From contig BMVA01000004.1 in NCBI GenBank assembly GCA_014650475.1, positions 1 to 64,000 on the forward strand: 64,000 nt of DNA, written 5' to 3'. Made by a program: the position numbers and the translations under genes. The DNA is from Streptomyces albogriseolus. Lineage in GTDB: Bacteria; Actinomycetota; Actinomycetes; Streptomycetales; Streptomycetaceae. The notes beneath the pieces are model-generated. The model worked only from the letters and a program-made list of their open reading frames with translations, was not told where the DNA came from and ran no database searches. Of the stretch, positions 33,356 to 42,083 are shown one piece after another (the stretch's first letter is position 1; each line of letters opens with the position of its first letter).

Positions 33356-34279
33356 ATTCACGCCTCTCCCACCCTCATCTGCATTTCGCTTGGCGCCGGC
33401 GTCCAATCCAGCGCCATGCTTGCCCTCTCCGCCAACGGAGTGCTCCCCAAGGCCGATTACGCCATCTTCGCCGACACCGGCTGGGAACCCCGCGCCGTCT
33501 ACCAACATCTCGACCGCCTGGAACGGGAAATCGCAGAACCGGCCGGAATACCCATCCTTAGAGTCTCCTCGGGCAACATCCGAAATGATGCGCTCGACCC
33601 GGCGCACAGATTCGCCTCCATGCCCCTCTACGTTCTCAATCAGAACGGAAAGCAGGGGATGACCAGGCGGCAGTGCACTGGGGAATATAAAATCAAGCCG
33701 ATCAAGAAAAAGGTCCGCGAACTTCTCGAATATCCCTATCCCGCGCGCATCCCGAAGGATGTCTTCGTCGAGCAGTGGGTGGGCATCTCCACGGACGAAT
33801 TCCACCGCGCCAAGGACGCAGACGTCAAGTACATGCGCAACCGGCATCCTCTTCTGGACCTCTCTTGGAGCAGGGCCGACTGCGTTCGTTACCTGACCTC
33901 GCTCGGGCTTGCCGATACGCCGAAATCAAGCTGCCTGGGATGTCCGTTCCACGGAAATGCGCAGTGGAGGCATATCAGGGACACATCGCCGTCCGAGTGG
34001 GCGGACGTCGTTGAATTCGACGCGGCCATCCGGCAAGGCAACGCCCGCGCCAACGCGGCGGGCAGCCGACTGCTCGGCGAGGCTTTCCTGCACCGCTCTC
34101 GCGTCCCGCTGAGCCAGGCGCCGATCGACCACGTCACCGCCGCGGAACGGGCCGCTCTGCGCATCGACGCGGACGAGGCCCACGCGCTGGAGAACGGCGT
34201 TGAGGACGGCTGCTCGCCCTGGACATGCCGCGGAGATGCGGATGCGTTGACGCAGGACGACTTCGGGCTAGCCACGTGA
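33356..34279 (+). CDS. PAPS-reductase-like (adenine nucleotide alpha hydrolase) protein
   Basis: A 307-residue PP-loop protein. The nucleotide loop is SLGAGVQSSAMLAL (residues about 12-25), and FADTGWEP, RQCTGEYKIKPI and the Cys pair SCLGCPFHG follow in the order seen in phage and plasmid PAPS-reductase-like proteins. Such proteins activate a substrate with ATP; some relatives act in DNA or tRNA sulfur chemistry. The first ATG (33416) lies inside the P-loop, so the real start must be upstream: AAGGA is seven bases before ATT 33356. It overlaps the cytosine methyltransferase start. Confidence 0.8.
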   Translation: MHASPTLICISLGAGVQSSAMLALSANGVLPKADYAIFADTGWEPRAVYQHLDRLEREIAEPAGIPILRVSSGNIRNDALDPAHRFASMPLYVLNQNGKQGMTRRQCTGEYKIKPIKKKVRELLEYPYPARIPKDVFVEQWVGISTDEFHRAKDADVKYMRNRHPLLDLSWSRADCVRYLTSLGLADTPKSSCLGCPFHGNAQWRHIRDTSPSEWADVVEFDAAIRQGNARANAAGSRLLGEAFLHRSRVPLSQAPIDHVTAAERAALRIDADEAHALENGVEDGCSPWTCRGDADALTQDDFGLAT

Positions 34280-35529
34280 TACTCGACCTCTTCGCAGGTC
34301 CGGGCGGCTGGAGCAGAGCACTGGGCGTCCTCGGCGTACGGGACGTGGGTCTGGAATGGGACGAGTGGGCCTGCAAAACCCGTGCCGCTGCCGGGCAGTT
34401 GACGATCCGGACCGACGTGGCGATGTATCCGACGTGGCCCTTCATCGGCCGCACGCGCGGGCTGATCGCTTCCCCTCCGTGCCAGGCGTGGAGCATGGCC
34501 GGCAAACGCCTCGGCCTGGTGGACCAGCCGCTGGTGCACGCCGCGGTCGAGGACCTGGCCGCCGGACGCGACACCCGCGAACGCCTCCTTGCCGCGTGCC
34601 GTGACGAGCGCTCCCTGCTCGCAGCCGAGCCGATGCGCTATCTGCACGCCCTCAACACGGTCGGCGAGCCCGACTGGGTCGCGATGGAGGAGGTGCCGGA
34701 CGTCCTGCCCCTGTGGAAGCAGTACGCAGCGATCCTGCGCACCTGGGGCTACTCGGTATGGGCCGGGATCCTCAACGCCGCCGACTACGGCGTCCCCCAG
34801 ACGAGAAGGCGGGCGATCCTGCTCGCGTCACGCACCCGTACCGCCGAACCTCCCCCGCCCACGCACGCCAAGACCGCCGAGCCGGAGAGCCTGTTCGGGC
34901 CGGGCCGCGCCCGGTGGGTGTCCATGGCCGAGGCCCTCGGCTGGGGCGCCACCGACCGCCCGGTGCCGACCGTGTGCGCCGGCGGCGGCCCCGGTGGAGG
35001 GCCCGAGCCATTCCCATCCGGCTCCCGCAAGACCCTCATCGACGCCCGCAACCGCGGCACCTGGACACCACAGCCCGGCCCGGACAACGTCCTGCAACGC
35101 CATCGCGACGGTACTGGCCGGGCACACCCGCATGGTCCCGGGGTGAACGGTCCGGCACCGGCGCCCACCTCCGCGAAGCACCGCTGGTCCTGGTCTCTGC
35201 GCAGCAACAACCAGTCCAACGCCACCATCCGCAGCGTGGACGAGCCTGCCGGCACCTTGTTCTTCGGACACCGCGCGAACGAGTGCACCTGGGTCGCCGA
35301 ACCCACACTCGCCCCGGACGGCAACTCACCGGCACCGGATCCGATCCGGATCACCGCCCAGGAAGCCGGCCTCCTGCAGTCCTTTCCCGCCGACTACCCG
35401 TGGCAAGGCAACAAAGGCCAGGTCTTCAGCCAGATCGGCAACGCCGTCCCGCCACGGCTCGCAGCCCACCTGCTGGCCCCACACCTGGGCAAGACCCTCA
35501 CCCCCGACGACTTCACCCTGGCCGCCTAG
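34276..35529 (+). CDS. C5-cytosine DNA methyltransferase
   Basis: A 417-residue DNA methylase. Motif I is LDLFAGPGGWSRAL at the very N-terminus, the catalytic Cys is in SPPCQAWSMAG (about residue 75), MEEVPDV replaces the usual ENV, and the C-terminal motif X includes QIGNAVPPRLA. GTG 34276 overlaps the previous stop (GTGA), tying it to the PAPS-reductase-like gene. It may be an orphan protective methylase or may supply a base for further modification. Confidence 0.92.
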   Translation: MILDLFAGPGGWSRALGVLGVRDVGLEWDEWACKTRAAAGQLTIRTDVAMYPTWPFIGRTRGLIASPPCQAWSMAGKRLGLVDQPLVHAAVEDLAAGRDTRERLLAACRDERSLLAAEPMRYLHALNTVGEPDWVAMEEVPDVLPLWKQYAAILRTWGYSVWAGILNAADYGVPQTRRRAILLASRTRTAEPPPPTHAKTAEPESLFGPGRARWVSMAEALGWGATDRPVPTVCAGGGPGGGPEPFPSGSRKTLIDARNRGTWTPQPGPDNVLQRHRDGTGRAHPHGPGVNGPAPAPTSAKHRWSWSLRSNNQSNATIRSVDEPAGTLFFGHRANECTWVAEPTLAPDGNSPAPDPIRITAQEAGLLQSFPADYPWQGNKGQVFSQIGNAVPPRLAAHLLAPHLGKTLTPDDFTLAA

Positions 35530-36660
35530 ATGCCCCACCCCGCCGACCCGTACGAGGATGACGACCTCGACGACCTGCCCGACACTCATCCGCCGCAACC
35601 CGTGCGCTACGCCGAGCAGGCCCTCCTCGGTGCCCTCCTCCTCGATCCGCACCGCCTCGGCGAGGTGACCGGCATCGCCGCCGACTCGTTCTCCACCGCC
35701 GCACATGCCGCCCTGTTCGACGCGATCAGCACCCTGCCGCCGCCCGACCCTGCCGAGCACGCGAGGAACACCACCTGGCTCAACCAGGTGCTCGCCACGG
35801 GACGCGAGCAGGCGCGCGGGCTGACCGCCGCCTACCTGCACACCCTCATCCAGGTCTGCCCCTGGCCCCGCCACGCGTCGGCCTACGCGCGGATGGTCGA
35901 GGCCGAACGCGCCCGCCGCCGTCTGCAGAGTGCCGCCGAACACCTCGTCCAGACCGTCCACGACGCCTCTCTCCCTCACCCCGTCCAGACGGTGCTCGCC
36001 GCAGCCGACGCCCTTGCCGCGGTGGTGGACGACATCGCGAGCCGCTTCCCCCCGCGCGCCGGCGTCCTGCCCCGCACTGCGGCACCACCGCCGGCCCTCG
36101 CGCCCGACTACGCCGAGGCGGTCGAGGAGGAGCAACTGCTACTCGCGACCGCCACCGCCCACCCCACCGACATCGAGTCCGTCCGGTGGCTGCTCCCCGA
36201 CGACTTCCACCTGCCCCTGCACGCCGGCCTTTGGCAATGCCTGACCGCCCTGGCCCGGCGCCGCGAGCCCGTCGATCCCGTCACCGTCCTGTGGGAGGCC
36301 CAACAGCGCGGCCTGCTGAACGGCGGCAGTGAACCGGGCGAAGTGCTGCGCATGCTGGCAGACCCGGCTGGTTCCGTGGAGCACTGGGGCGAGCGCGCCC
36401 TGAAGCGTTCCCTCCTGGCCACCGCCGATTACACCGGCCGGCGCATCGAGGCGTACGCCGGCGACCCGGCGAACACCCCGTTCCAACTCGTCGTCGGCGC
36501 CCGCCGCTCCCTCGCCGACATAGGCGCCATCCGCACCCGCTGGCAGCACGCCACCGGAGCAGTCCCGACGCCACGACTGCGCCCCGCGCCCACCACCCGC
36601 GCCGGCCCACCGACCACCACAGCCGCGCACACCGCCCGCACCGCGCGAGCAACCCGATAG
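35530..36660 (+). CDS. protein with two DnaB-N-like domains, no helicase core
   Basis: A 376-residue protein. Residues 25-110 (RYAEQALLGALLLDPHRL ... FDAIS) and 200-320 (EEEQLLLATATAHPTDIES ... LWQCLTALARRREPVDPVTV) each match the N-terminal domain of replicative helicase DnaB, which mediates hexamer and primase contacts. The RecA-type ATPase is missing. ATG 35530 directly abuts the methylase stop. A loader or decoy of the host helicase is conceivable. Confidence 0.75.
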   Translation: MPHPADPYEDDDLDDLPDTHPPQPVRYAEQALLGALLLDPHRLGEVTGIAADSFSTAAHAALFDAISTLPPPDPAEHARNTTWLNQVLATGREQARGLTAAYLHTLIQVCPWPRHASAYARMVEAERARRRLQSAAEHLVQTVHDASLPHPVQTVLAAADALAAVVDDIASRFPPRAGVLPRTAAPPPALAPDYAEAVEEEQLLLATATAHPTDIESVRWLLPDDFHLPLHAGLWQCLTALARRREPVDPVTVLWEAQQRGLLNGGSEPGEVLRMLADPAGSVEHWGERALKRSLLATADYTGRRIEAYAGDPANTPFQLVVGARRSLADIGAIRTRWQHATGAVPTPRLRPAPTTRAGPPTTTAAHTARTARATR

Positions 36661-36721
36661 CACCCCGCATACGCGGGTGGCCGGACCCGAAGGCCCGGCC
36701 ACCGCCAGAGACGACACCCAC

Positions 36722-38092
36722 ATGACTCCCACCATCGACGCCCACGTATGCCTCGACACCCACCCCACCCATCCCAGCGCCGTGACCGCCGTCCTGACCG
36801 GCACCCAGGCACACGTTGCCCACCTGGGCCTGGAAGCAGCCGACTGGACCGTCATCGCCGACAACACCTTGGTCCTGGTCCGCATCGACCACGAGGAGAC
36901 CTACTGGGCCAAGGACGCGGCCAAGCACCTGGCCGCCGAAGGCATCACCGTCGAGATCACCCCTCGGCTCCAGAAGGCCATGGACGAGGAATGGACCTGG
37001 GCGAACTACCCCATGCCCTGGTGCACCCGCAGCGAAATCCGCGAGGTCTCCAATCAGGCGCAGAAGATCCACGACGACATCCGCCACGGCCAGCTCCTCA
37101 TCCACGCCCACGCCCACGACGGCCACACCACCGTCGCGGTCGGCACCTACCTCGGCCGCAGCGGCAAGTCCGTCTACCTCCACGGCGAGGACCACCTGCG
37201 CCAGGTCGCCGACACCTTCCACTCACCCGCTGGGGCCATGCTCGCCTTCGAGAAGCTCCACGGCTCAGAGATGCGCCCCGGCCCGGCGCCCCTGACCGAC
37301 ACCGAACGCGCCGCCGCCGAAGCCCGCGCCCCACTCGCCCTCCCCGCAGCCAAGCCCGAACCGGCCCGCCCCGAGCCGGAGACCGTCCCGGCCTACCTGG
37401 CCGATGCCGACGACCACGACGCCCTCCTCGACGCCTTCCTCGATGCACACGGCGATTGGGAGAAGTGGCGCACCTGGTCGGACGAGACGACCCACGCGAT
37501 CCACGAGTCCCAGACCCTGCGCATCGAGCGCGCCCACGAAACCCCCGCGCACGAAACGGCATGGACCGTGGCCGCCTACGAGACACCCGTATCCGACCGC
37601 ATGTGGGTCCTCACCGCGACCGGCGCCACCCCCGCCCCGGTGATAGAGGAGCTTCTGAATCACCTTGCCGACGGCGACGGCTGGGACACGGCCATCGGCG
37701 CCCCGGTGGACGAAAAGATGGTCACCGCGGCCACGCAGCCCCTCACCGACGCCGGATGGAAGCACACCGTGGACGGGCGATGGATCCGCTGGACGTCCCC
37801 CGGCGGAGACGCGGGCGTCCAGTTCGACGCCTTCACCGCCCAGCACCCGAGCCAGAACCTGGCCACCTGGACCGTCTGGGCCGGTCCCGACCCTGACCGG
37901 ACCACCTGGGCCGTCACCGCGTCCCCGCACACCCCGAGTTCGCTGCTGGCCGATCTCTCCGAGACGCTCGCCTATGGAACCGGCCTTCGCCGCCCACAGC
38001 CCGCCAGCCCCGAACGCAGGACGAGCCTCATCACCAGCCCGCCGGCCCCTCCCGTGGACGCTGCCAACCCCGCTGTCAGCCGTTCACGCTGA
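36722..38092 (+). CDS. alpha/beta-module + DUF317-like protein
   Basis: A 456-residue protein ending the cluster. Residues 8-85 match the alpha/beta module (IADNTLVLVRIDHEETYWA ... AAEGITVEITPRL). Residues 85-190 are unclassified. Residues 260-450 hold two DUF317-like units (LTDAGWKHTVDGRWIRWTSP; TWAVTASPHTPSSLLADLSE). It joins two families found as separate genes to the left. ATG 36722. Confidence 0.7.
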   Translation: MTPTIDAHVCLDTHPTHPSAVTAVLTGTQAHVAHLGLEAADWTVIADNTLVLVRIDHEETYWAKDAAKHLAAEGITVEITPRLQKAMDEEWTWANYPMPWCTRSEIREVSNQAQKIHDDIRHGQLLIHAHAHDGHTTVAVGTYLGRSGKSVYLHGEDHLRQVADTFHSPAGAMLAFEKLHGSEMRPGPAPLTDTERAAAEARAPLALPAAKPEPARPEPETVPAYLADADDHDALLDAFLDAHGDWEKWRTWSDETTHAIHESQTLRIERAHETPAHETAWTVAAYETPVSDRMWVLTATGATPAPVIEELLNHLADGDGWDTAIGAPVDEKMVTAATQPLTDAGWKHTVDGRWIRWTSPGGDAGVQFDAFTAQHPSQNLATWTVWAGPDPDRTTWAVTASPHTPSSLLADLSETLAYGTGLRRPQPASPERRTSLITSPPAPPVDAANPAVSRSR

Positions 38093-38113
38093 TCATCGGC
38101 ACACAAGAGCGGG

Positions 38114-38185
38114 GCAACATAGCGCGGGATCGCCGGTTAGCCAAACCGGCGATCCCGCGCATCATTGGTAGTCCACCGCCACGCC
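38114..38185. repeat. hairpin repeat, copy 2 (perfect 17-bp stem)
   Basis: After CAACATA comes a perfect 17-base-pair stem (38122-38138 with 38144-38160) and loop AGCCA, then ATCATTG and GTCCACCGCCA. It follows the last gene of the conjugation cluster. GTCGAAAGG further downstream looks like a ribosome site, but no matching gene follows. It marks the right border of the cluster and shares its flanks with copy 3 at 42.4 kb. Confidence 0.8.
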
Positions 38186-38246
38186 CGACTCGCACGTCGA
38201 AAGGCATCACCCCACGACCACAGAGCAGCCAGAGGCCGGCAGGCGA

Positions 38247-39143
38247 TCACGCCGCCGCGTAGCTGGCCCGGAACAGATCCTGCGCCCGCTCCACGTCCTT
38301 CGGAGTACGAAGCTGCACCTCCAGATCACCCGTCCCGTGGTGACCGAGACCGGACACGTCACGGGTGAATCCCGGAACCAGGTCGACGTCCTGCGGGTCT
38401 ACCTTCAGGTAGACCAGCAGCTTGCTGCGCTGCGGCGGGCAGAGGCAGGCGAAGTTCCGCAACCGCTGATACGCCCGGTACTGCTTGCGCTCGACACGGT
38501 TCACACCGTCCCCGAGCCCGAGCAGCGCCTCGTCGACCGCGCCCGCCAGCTCCACCATCGACGCACCCTCGGCGTCGGCTGCCGCCCGAGCAACTGCCTG
38601 GCGGCGCGCCCGGCGTGCCACCTGCATGCCGCCACTCACGGACGCCACGGTCTCAAGCCCGAGCAGGTCGCTGCCGAAGAGTCGGTAGCGGACCAGGTCG
38701 ATCGACCGCCGGTGCTCACGCACGGCATGCACGTCGTAGCGCGTGAAGTCGCCGGCGATACAGATCAGGCGCGGGCCGCTCCACAGCACCTGGGACGCGG
38801 CCGTCACCCCGAGCCGGTCGCGGACCAGGTGCTCGAACTCGGCGCGATGGTCCATCAGCCAGGCCAGGTAGAACAGGCCCTGGTTAATGACGCCGGCGTC
38901 GACACCGCGCTTGTACTCGACAATGACGGGCGATCCGTTCTCGTCCAGCCCGAGCGAATCGATTCGCCCCCCGTGGACTGGCCCAGTGCCGTACTCGCTC
39001 GCCAGGAACCGGACGCCCAACAGCGTCTCCATATGCGCCTCGACAAGGCCCTGCACATCTGCCTCGACCTCAGCAAGACGCGGCGTGACCTCGGTCACGC
39101 CGCTATTCGTCGTATCCGTGCGGAACAGCTTCAGGCCCGACAC
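38247..39143 (-). CDS. DUF5655 protein with PD-(D/E)XK nuclease-like domain
   Basis: A 298-residue protein. The N-terminal half holds a nuclease-type core: GGRIDSLGLDENGSPVIVEYKRG, with the D and the E-x-K of the PD-(D/E)XK fold, followed by NQGLFYLAWLMDH. The C-terminal half is DUF5655 (QRSKLLVYLKVDPQDVDLV ... VSGLGHHGTGDLEV). I start it at GTG 39143, which has GAGGAGGGG just upstream; the frame continues to 39299 without a ribosome site. Known as an accessory, often defence-linked family; role unproven. Confidence 0.85.
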   Translation of the reverse strand: MSGLKLFRTDTTNSGVTEVTPRLAEVEADVQGLVEAHMETLLGVRFLASEYGTGPVHGGRIDSLGLDENGSPVIVEYKRGVDAGVINQGLFYLAWLMDHRAEFEHLVRDRLGVTAASQVLWSGPRLICIAGDFTRYDVHAVREHRRSIDLVRYRLFGSDLLGLETVASVSGGMQVARRARRQAVARAAADAEGASMVELAGAVDEALLGLGDGVNRVERKQYRAYQRLRNFACLCPPQRSKLLVYLKVDPQDVDLVPGFTRDVSGLGHHGTGDLEVQLRTPKDVERAQDLFRASYAAA

Positions 39144-39355
39144 CTTCCCCTCCTCGGCTCGGAGATCGTCAACGCCGAGCCGGGGCAGGATTGTTTCCGC
39201 GAGGGGCTTCGGGAGAGTGAAGACGGTGTGAGAAGCTACCTCCGGGTCGCCGCGAGGAACCCGTCGTCCCACGGCTCCCAGGGATCGCCCAGATCCCACA
39301 TACGTCCCACAGGATCGCGGGACGAGCGCCTGGAAGACTGCGTTTGCGCAGGTCA

Positions 39356-39399
39356 GCCCCCGTAGCTCAGTGGATAGAGCACGTGCCTTCTAAGTGCTT
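39356..39399 (+). tRNA. 5' half of a tRNA-Arg (anticodon UCU), partial
   Basis: The acceptor 5' strand (GCCCCCG), the D arm (GCTCAGTGGATAGAGC) and an anticodon loop CTTCTAA with anticodon TCT are present. The anticodon stem is only wobble-paired, and the T arm and 3' acceptor strand are absent. After TTGGCCGC the sequence turns into an unrelated hairpin. It is a non-functional fragment of the kind left when integration into a tRNA gene is followed by rearrangement. Confidence 0.75.
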
Positions 39400-39400
39400 G

Positions 39401-39433
39401 GCCGCCCGTCCACGCAGCTGAAGAACGGGCGGC
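39401..39433. repeat. hairpin replacing the tRNA 3' half
   Basis: Nine-base arms GCCGCCCGT (39401-39409) and ACGGGCGGC (39425-39433) begin where the tRNA similarity ends. No T run follows, so it is not a standard terminator. It may be part of a recombination junction. Confidence 0.5.
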
Positions 39434-39894
39434 TAGCGGCCCCCTCCCTCCCCTCTTCCGCCTGCAGTTCGAAGCCGTAGCGAGAGGAAGAGGTGCCGCC
39501 GGCCACCTCGATTGACCATGTTCGCGCTCGGCCGAGGGCAGGCCATGGTCTCGGACCTAACGGCAAAATCGTCAGGTCGCTCGGTTCGGTCCGAACATCC
39601 TGTTCGGCGATCAGTGCCCTCGCCCCAGCGGAGCGGAGTCGCCGCCTTGAAAGGAGCAAGGACGCGAAGCGAATAGCGAACCGTCAGGGCGCCCGCCGGA
39701 CCGATCCGTTCGATCAGCGAGTCGGACACGAGTAGAAGATCCGGAGGAAGCGCTGCGAGCTGTGCGGACCTGACCGCAGTAGGCCCACTGCCCCCGTGTC
39801 TCCCAGTACGCCCTGTTTCCGCAGGACAGCCCCGATTGTCAGACCCTCCCCGTAGCGTTGTGAGTCCTACTCGTGGCGGCTGCGGGGAGCACCA
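39434..39894. other. intergenic, no gene recognised
   Basis: About 460 bases between the tRNA fragment and the CoiA-like gene. I see no ORF with coding character on either strand (the long minus-strand frame here is a codon-position artefact of the opposite gene) and no clear promoter. Confidence 0.4.
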
Positions 39895-41118
39895 ATGGAC
39901 GACGACATTCAGATCGACAGCGACGAAGACCTCTTCCGCAACCCCGTCTTCTACGAACCGGCCGGCCGCAACCTCGACCTGGACCGCCCCGACCTCGGCG
40001 TCCCGCAAGGCCAAGACCTCCTGAACGTGCTCCTGCGCATGCGAGGACGTGTCCCCGTCGAAAAGCGCGGGCTCATCTGCCCCGACTGCCGGGATCTCCG
40101 CGGCCGGCGCGTCCCCATGTACCTCGTCCAGCGTGACGGCGTATGGCGTGCCTCCCACTACCGGAAACCCGGGGAGAAGCCCATCAGCCACGAGTCCGAC
40201 GAGCACCTCGCCCGCAAGGAACGCGTCGCGAAAGACTCCGAAGATCACGGCTTCCACGCCGACATCGAGTCGCAGACCGCCGACGGGCACGCGCGCCTCG
40301 ATGTACGCATCAACGGCGCCAACGGCATCGTCCTGGGCTACGAGCCTCAGCTGAGCGCCCAGACAGCCCGCGGAATGCGTGCACGGGAGAGGTTCCGACG
40401 CCGCGGCGGTATTCAGTCGGTCTGGGACTTCGCCGACCCCGACCACGCAGGCATCGGCACCGTCCCTTACGTCCGCACGCCCAACCTGCCGGCCTCCGTC
40501 ATCCGCGTGCAGAAGAACCCCATCGCGGTCCAGGACGGCAACTTCGTCCTGGAGGAGGGCCAGTGCAGCCAAAACGGCGCGCTCACCCGGTGCCCGGAGA
40601 AGCCCTACGACCCGGAGAACCCCACCGACGCCGGGTACTGCGGGGGCTGGCACCGCGTCCTCATGCCCGCCCATCAGTCGAGCGCCTTCACAGGGGAAGG
40701 CGGCCTGACCCTCACCCGGTTCATCGTGGAAGCTGCGGCCGGTGAGCGGATCCCGTTCCAACGGGGCGGCCACCACGGTTGGCTCCCCGCACAGCAGTGG
40801 CAGCAGTACCTTGAGGCGAACGGGCCCGCCCTGGACGACAAGGAGCGCCAGCCATCCGTACGACAGGGGGACCGGCGCGACAGGTGCACCGAGGACCGTC
40901 CGGCTTCGGAGGAGCGGGCTGAACCGAAGCAAAGACGTGGCAGCCGCGCGATCGTCCTTGAGTCCCGCCCCCGGGAAACCGAGGCCGCCAGGGTTCCGGT
41001 CGACGCTTCGGGTCGAGCGATCCCGCTCTGCCGCTTCGGCTGCGGTCAGCCCGCAAGCCTTCCAGGACCCGAAGGGCTGCCCGAGCACTTCTCGTGCCGC
41101 AGGAAGCATGAGGCGTGA
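39895..41118 (+). CDS. CoiA-like protein (competence/nuclease family)
   Basis: A 407-residue protein. LICPDCRDLRG forms an N-terminal Cys pair. The CoiA-type segment follows: HESDEHLARKERVAKD, HARLDVRINGANGIVLGYEPQ and RRRGGIQSVWDF, matching the order of the CoiA PD-(D/E)XK core. The C-terminal third is basic and ends in a Cys-containing patch (CRFGCGQPAS). It stands alone with its own ATG. CoiA relatives act on incoming DNA; whether this one does is inference. Confidence 0.7.
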   Translation: MDDDIQIDSDEDLFRNPVFYEPAGRNLDLDRPDLGVPQGQDLLNVLLRMRGRVPVEKRGLICPDCRDLRGRRVPMYLVQRDGVWRASHYRKPGEKPISHESDEHLARKERVAKDSEDHGFHADIESQTADGHARLDVRINGANGIVLGYEPQLSAQTARGMRARERFRRRGGIQSVWDFADPDHAGIGTVPYVRTPNLPASVIRVQKNPIAVQDGNFVLEEGQCSQNGALTRCPEKPYDPENPTDAGYCGGWHRVLMPAHQSSAFTGEGGLTLTRFIVEAAAGERIPFQRGGHHGWLPAQQWQQYLEANGPALDDKERQPSVRQGDRRDRCTEDRPASEERAEPKQRRGSRAIVLESRPRETEAARVPVDASGRAIPLCRFGCGQPASLPGPEGLPEHFSCRRKHEA

Positions 41119-41399
41119 TCTATTGGCCACCGCTGACCGCCCCTCGCTGCGACACCTCGTGCCAAAGCCCCTATCCGGTTCAGGTGGGGTGTGTCGTGTT
41201 TCCGCCCGACACGTCAGTCCCCGGTGCCACAGTCGGCGCAGCACACCCAGCACCCCTTTCGTGGCAGCTCACCGCGCTGGCTGGTCTCTTCCGGAACATC
41301 TGACCTGCAGGGCTCAGTAGGTCTGCGCTCAGCGTCGCCCGCCCTCGGCGCCCCATCGGCCTCCGCATGCGCCTCCCCCGCCGTGCTCCACCTCCGAGC

Positions 41400-42083
41400 T
41401 CAGCTCCTCGCGACCTGACCCTGCCGGCCTTGGTGCATCCAGGCGACGACGTCGAACACACGCAGGACGCCGATGTCCTCACCGATACCCGCCTGATCGC
41501 GGAGATGGACCAACTGATCATAAAAAGCACCGTTGTCCACCCGCAGGGTCGCAGCCAGCGCGGTCCAGAAGGATTGGTCCGTCTTCGGTCGCTCGAACAG
41601 TTGCTTGATGCGGATGTCGTAGATGGGGATGAGGCGCGGCCGCTTGCGGGCCAGCAATTTGCCTGCGACAACCGGGCCGCTGCCGTCGGGTTTGCCGGGG
41701 TACTGCTTGGTGCCGGCCAGGCGTTCCCACAACTCCCATGCGGGTCCACCCTCCTCCATGAGCGCATCGCTTCCAGGATTCTCCAAGCGCGCGTCACGAG
41801 GGATGAGCGACAGCAGACGCGCCCAGTGCCCCTCAGGGTCGGTCAGCAAGTTCATCGCCCCGTGCGGCTCGAGGGACACACTGAGCGTGGTGATGGCCAC
41901 CAGATCGTTGCTGTCAAAGGAGTCCGCGACGTGCTCAGCGTCCCCGCCCCCGCCCAGGCGCTCGAAGTGTGCGCCGGAATAGAACAGGTCACCGCGTGAG
42001 CGTCGTCGGGTGAAGTACTCAACCAGCAGGCTCACGGCGGCCTCGTCATCCCAGTAGATCTCCGGGATCTTCAATTCGATCAC
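41400..42083 (-). CDS. DUF6308 family protein
   Basis: A 227-residue protein with the DUF6308 signature order: YFTRRRSRGDLFYSGAHFE, FDSNDLVAITTLSV, VVAGKLLARKRPRLIPIYD and IGVLRVFDVVAWM. The KLLARKRP segment recalls a helix-hairpin-helix, so nucleic-acid binding is possible; function unknown. GTG 42083 is chosen as start because the family begins near here. An ATG 60-70 bases further upstream is possible. Confidence 0.8.
   Translation of the reverse strand: MIELKIPEIYWDDEAAVSLLVEYFTRRRSRGDLFYSGAHFERLGGGGDAEHVADSFDSNDLVAITTLSVSLEPHGAMNLLTDPEGHWARLLSLIPRDARLENPGSDALMEEGGPAWELWERLAGTKQYPGKPDGSGPVVAGKLLARKRPRLIPIYDIRIKQLFERPKTDQSFWTALAATLRVDNGAFYDQLVHLRDQAGIGEDIGVLRVFDVVAWMHQGRQGQVARS

Noticed and set aside
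39356..39433. Functional tRNA gene
   Set aside because: The T arm and 3' acceptor strand are missing and the anticodon stem is mispaired, so it is annotated as a partial.
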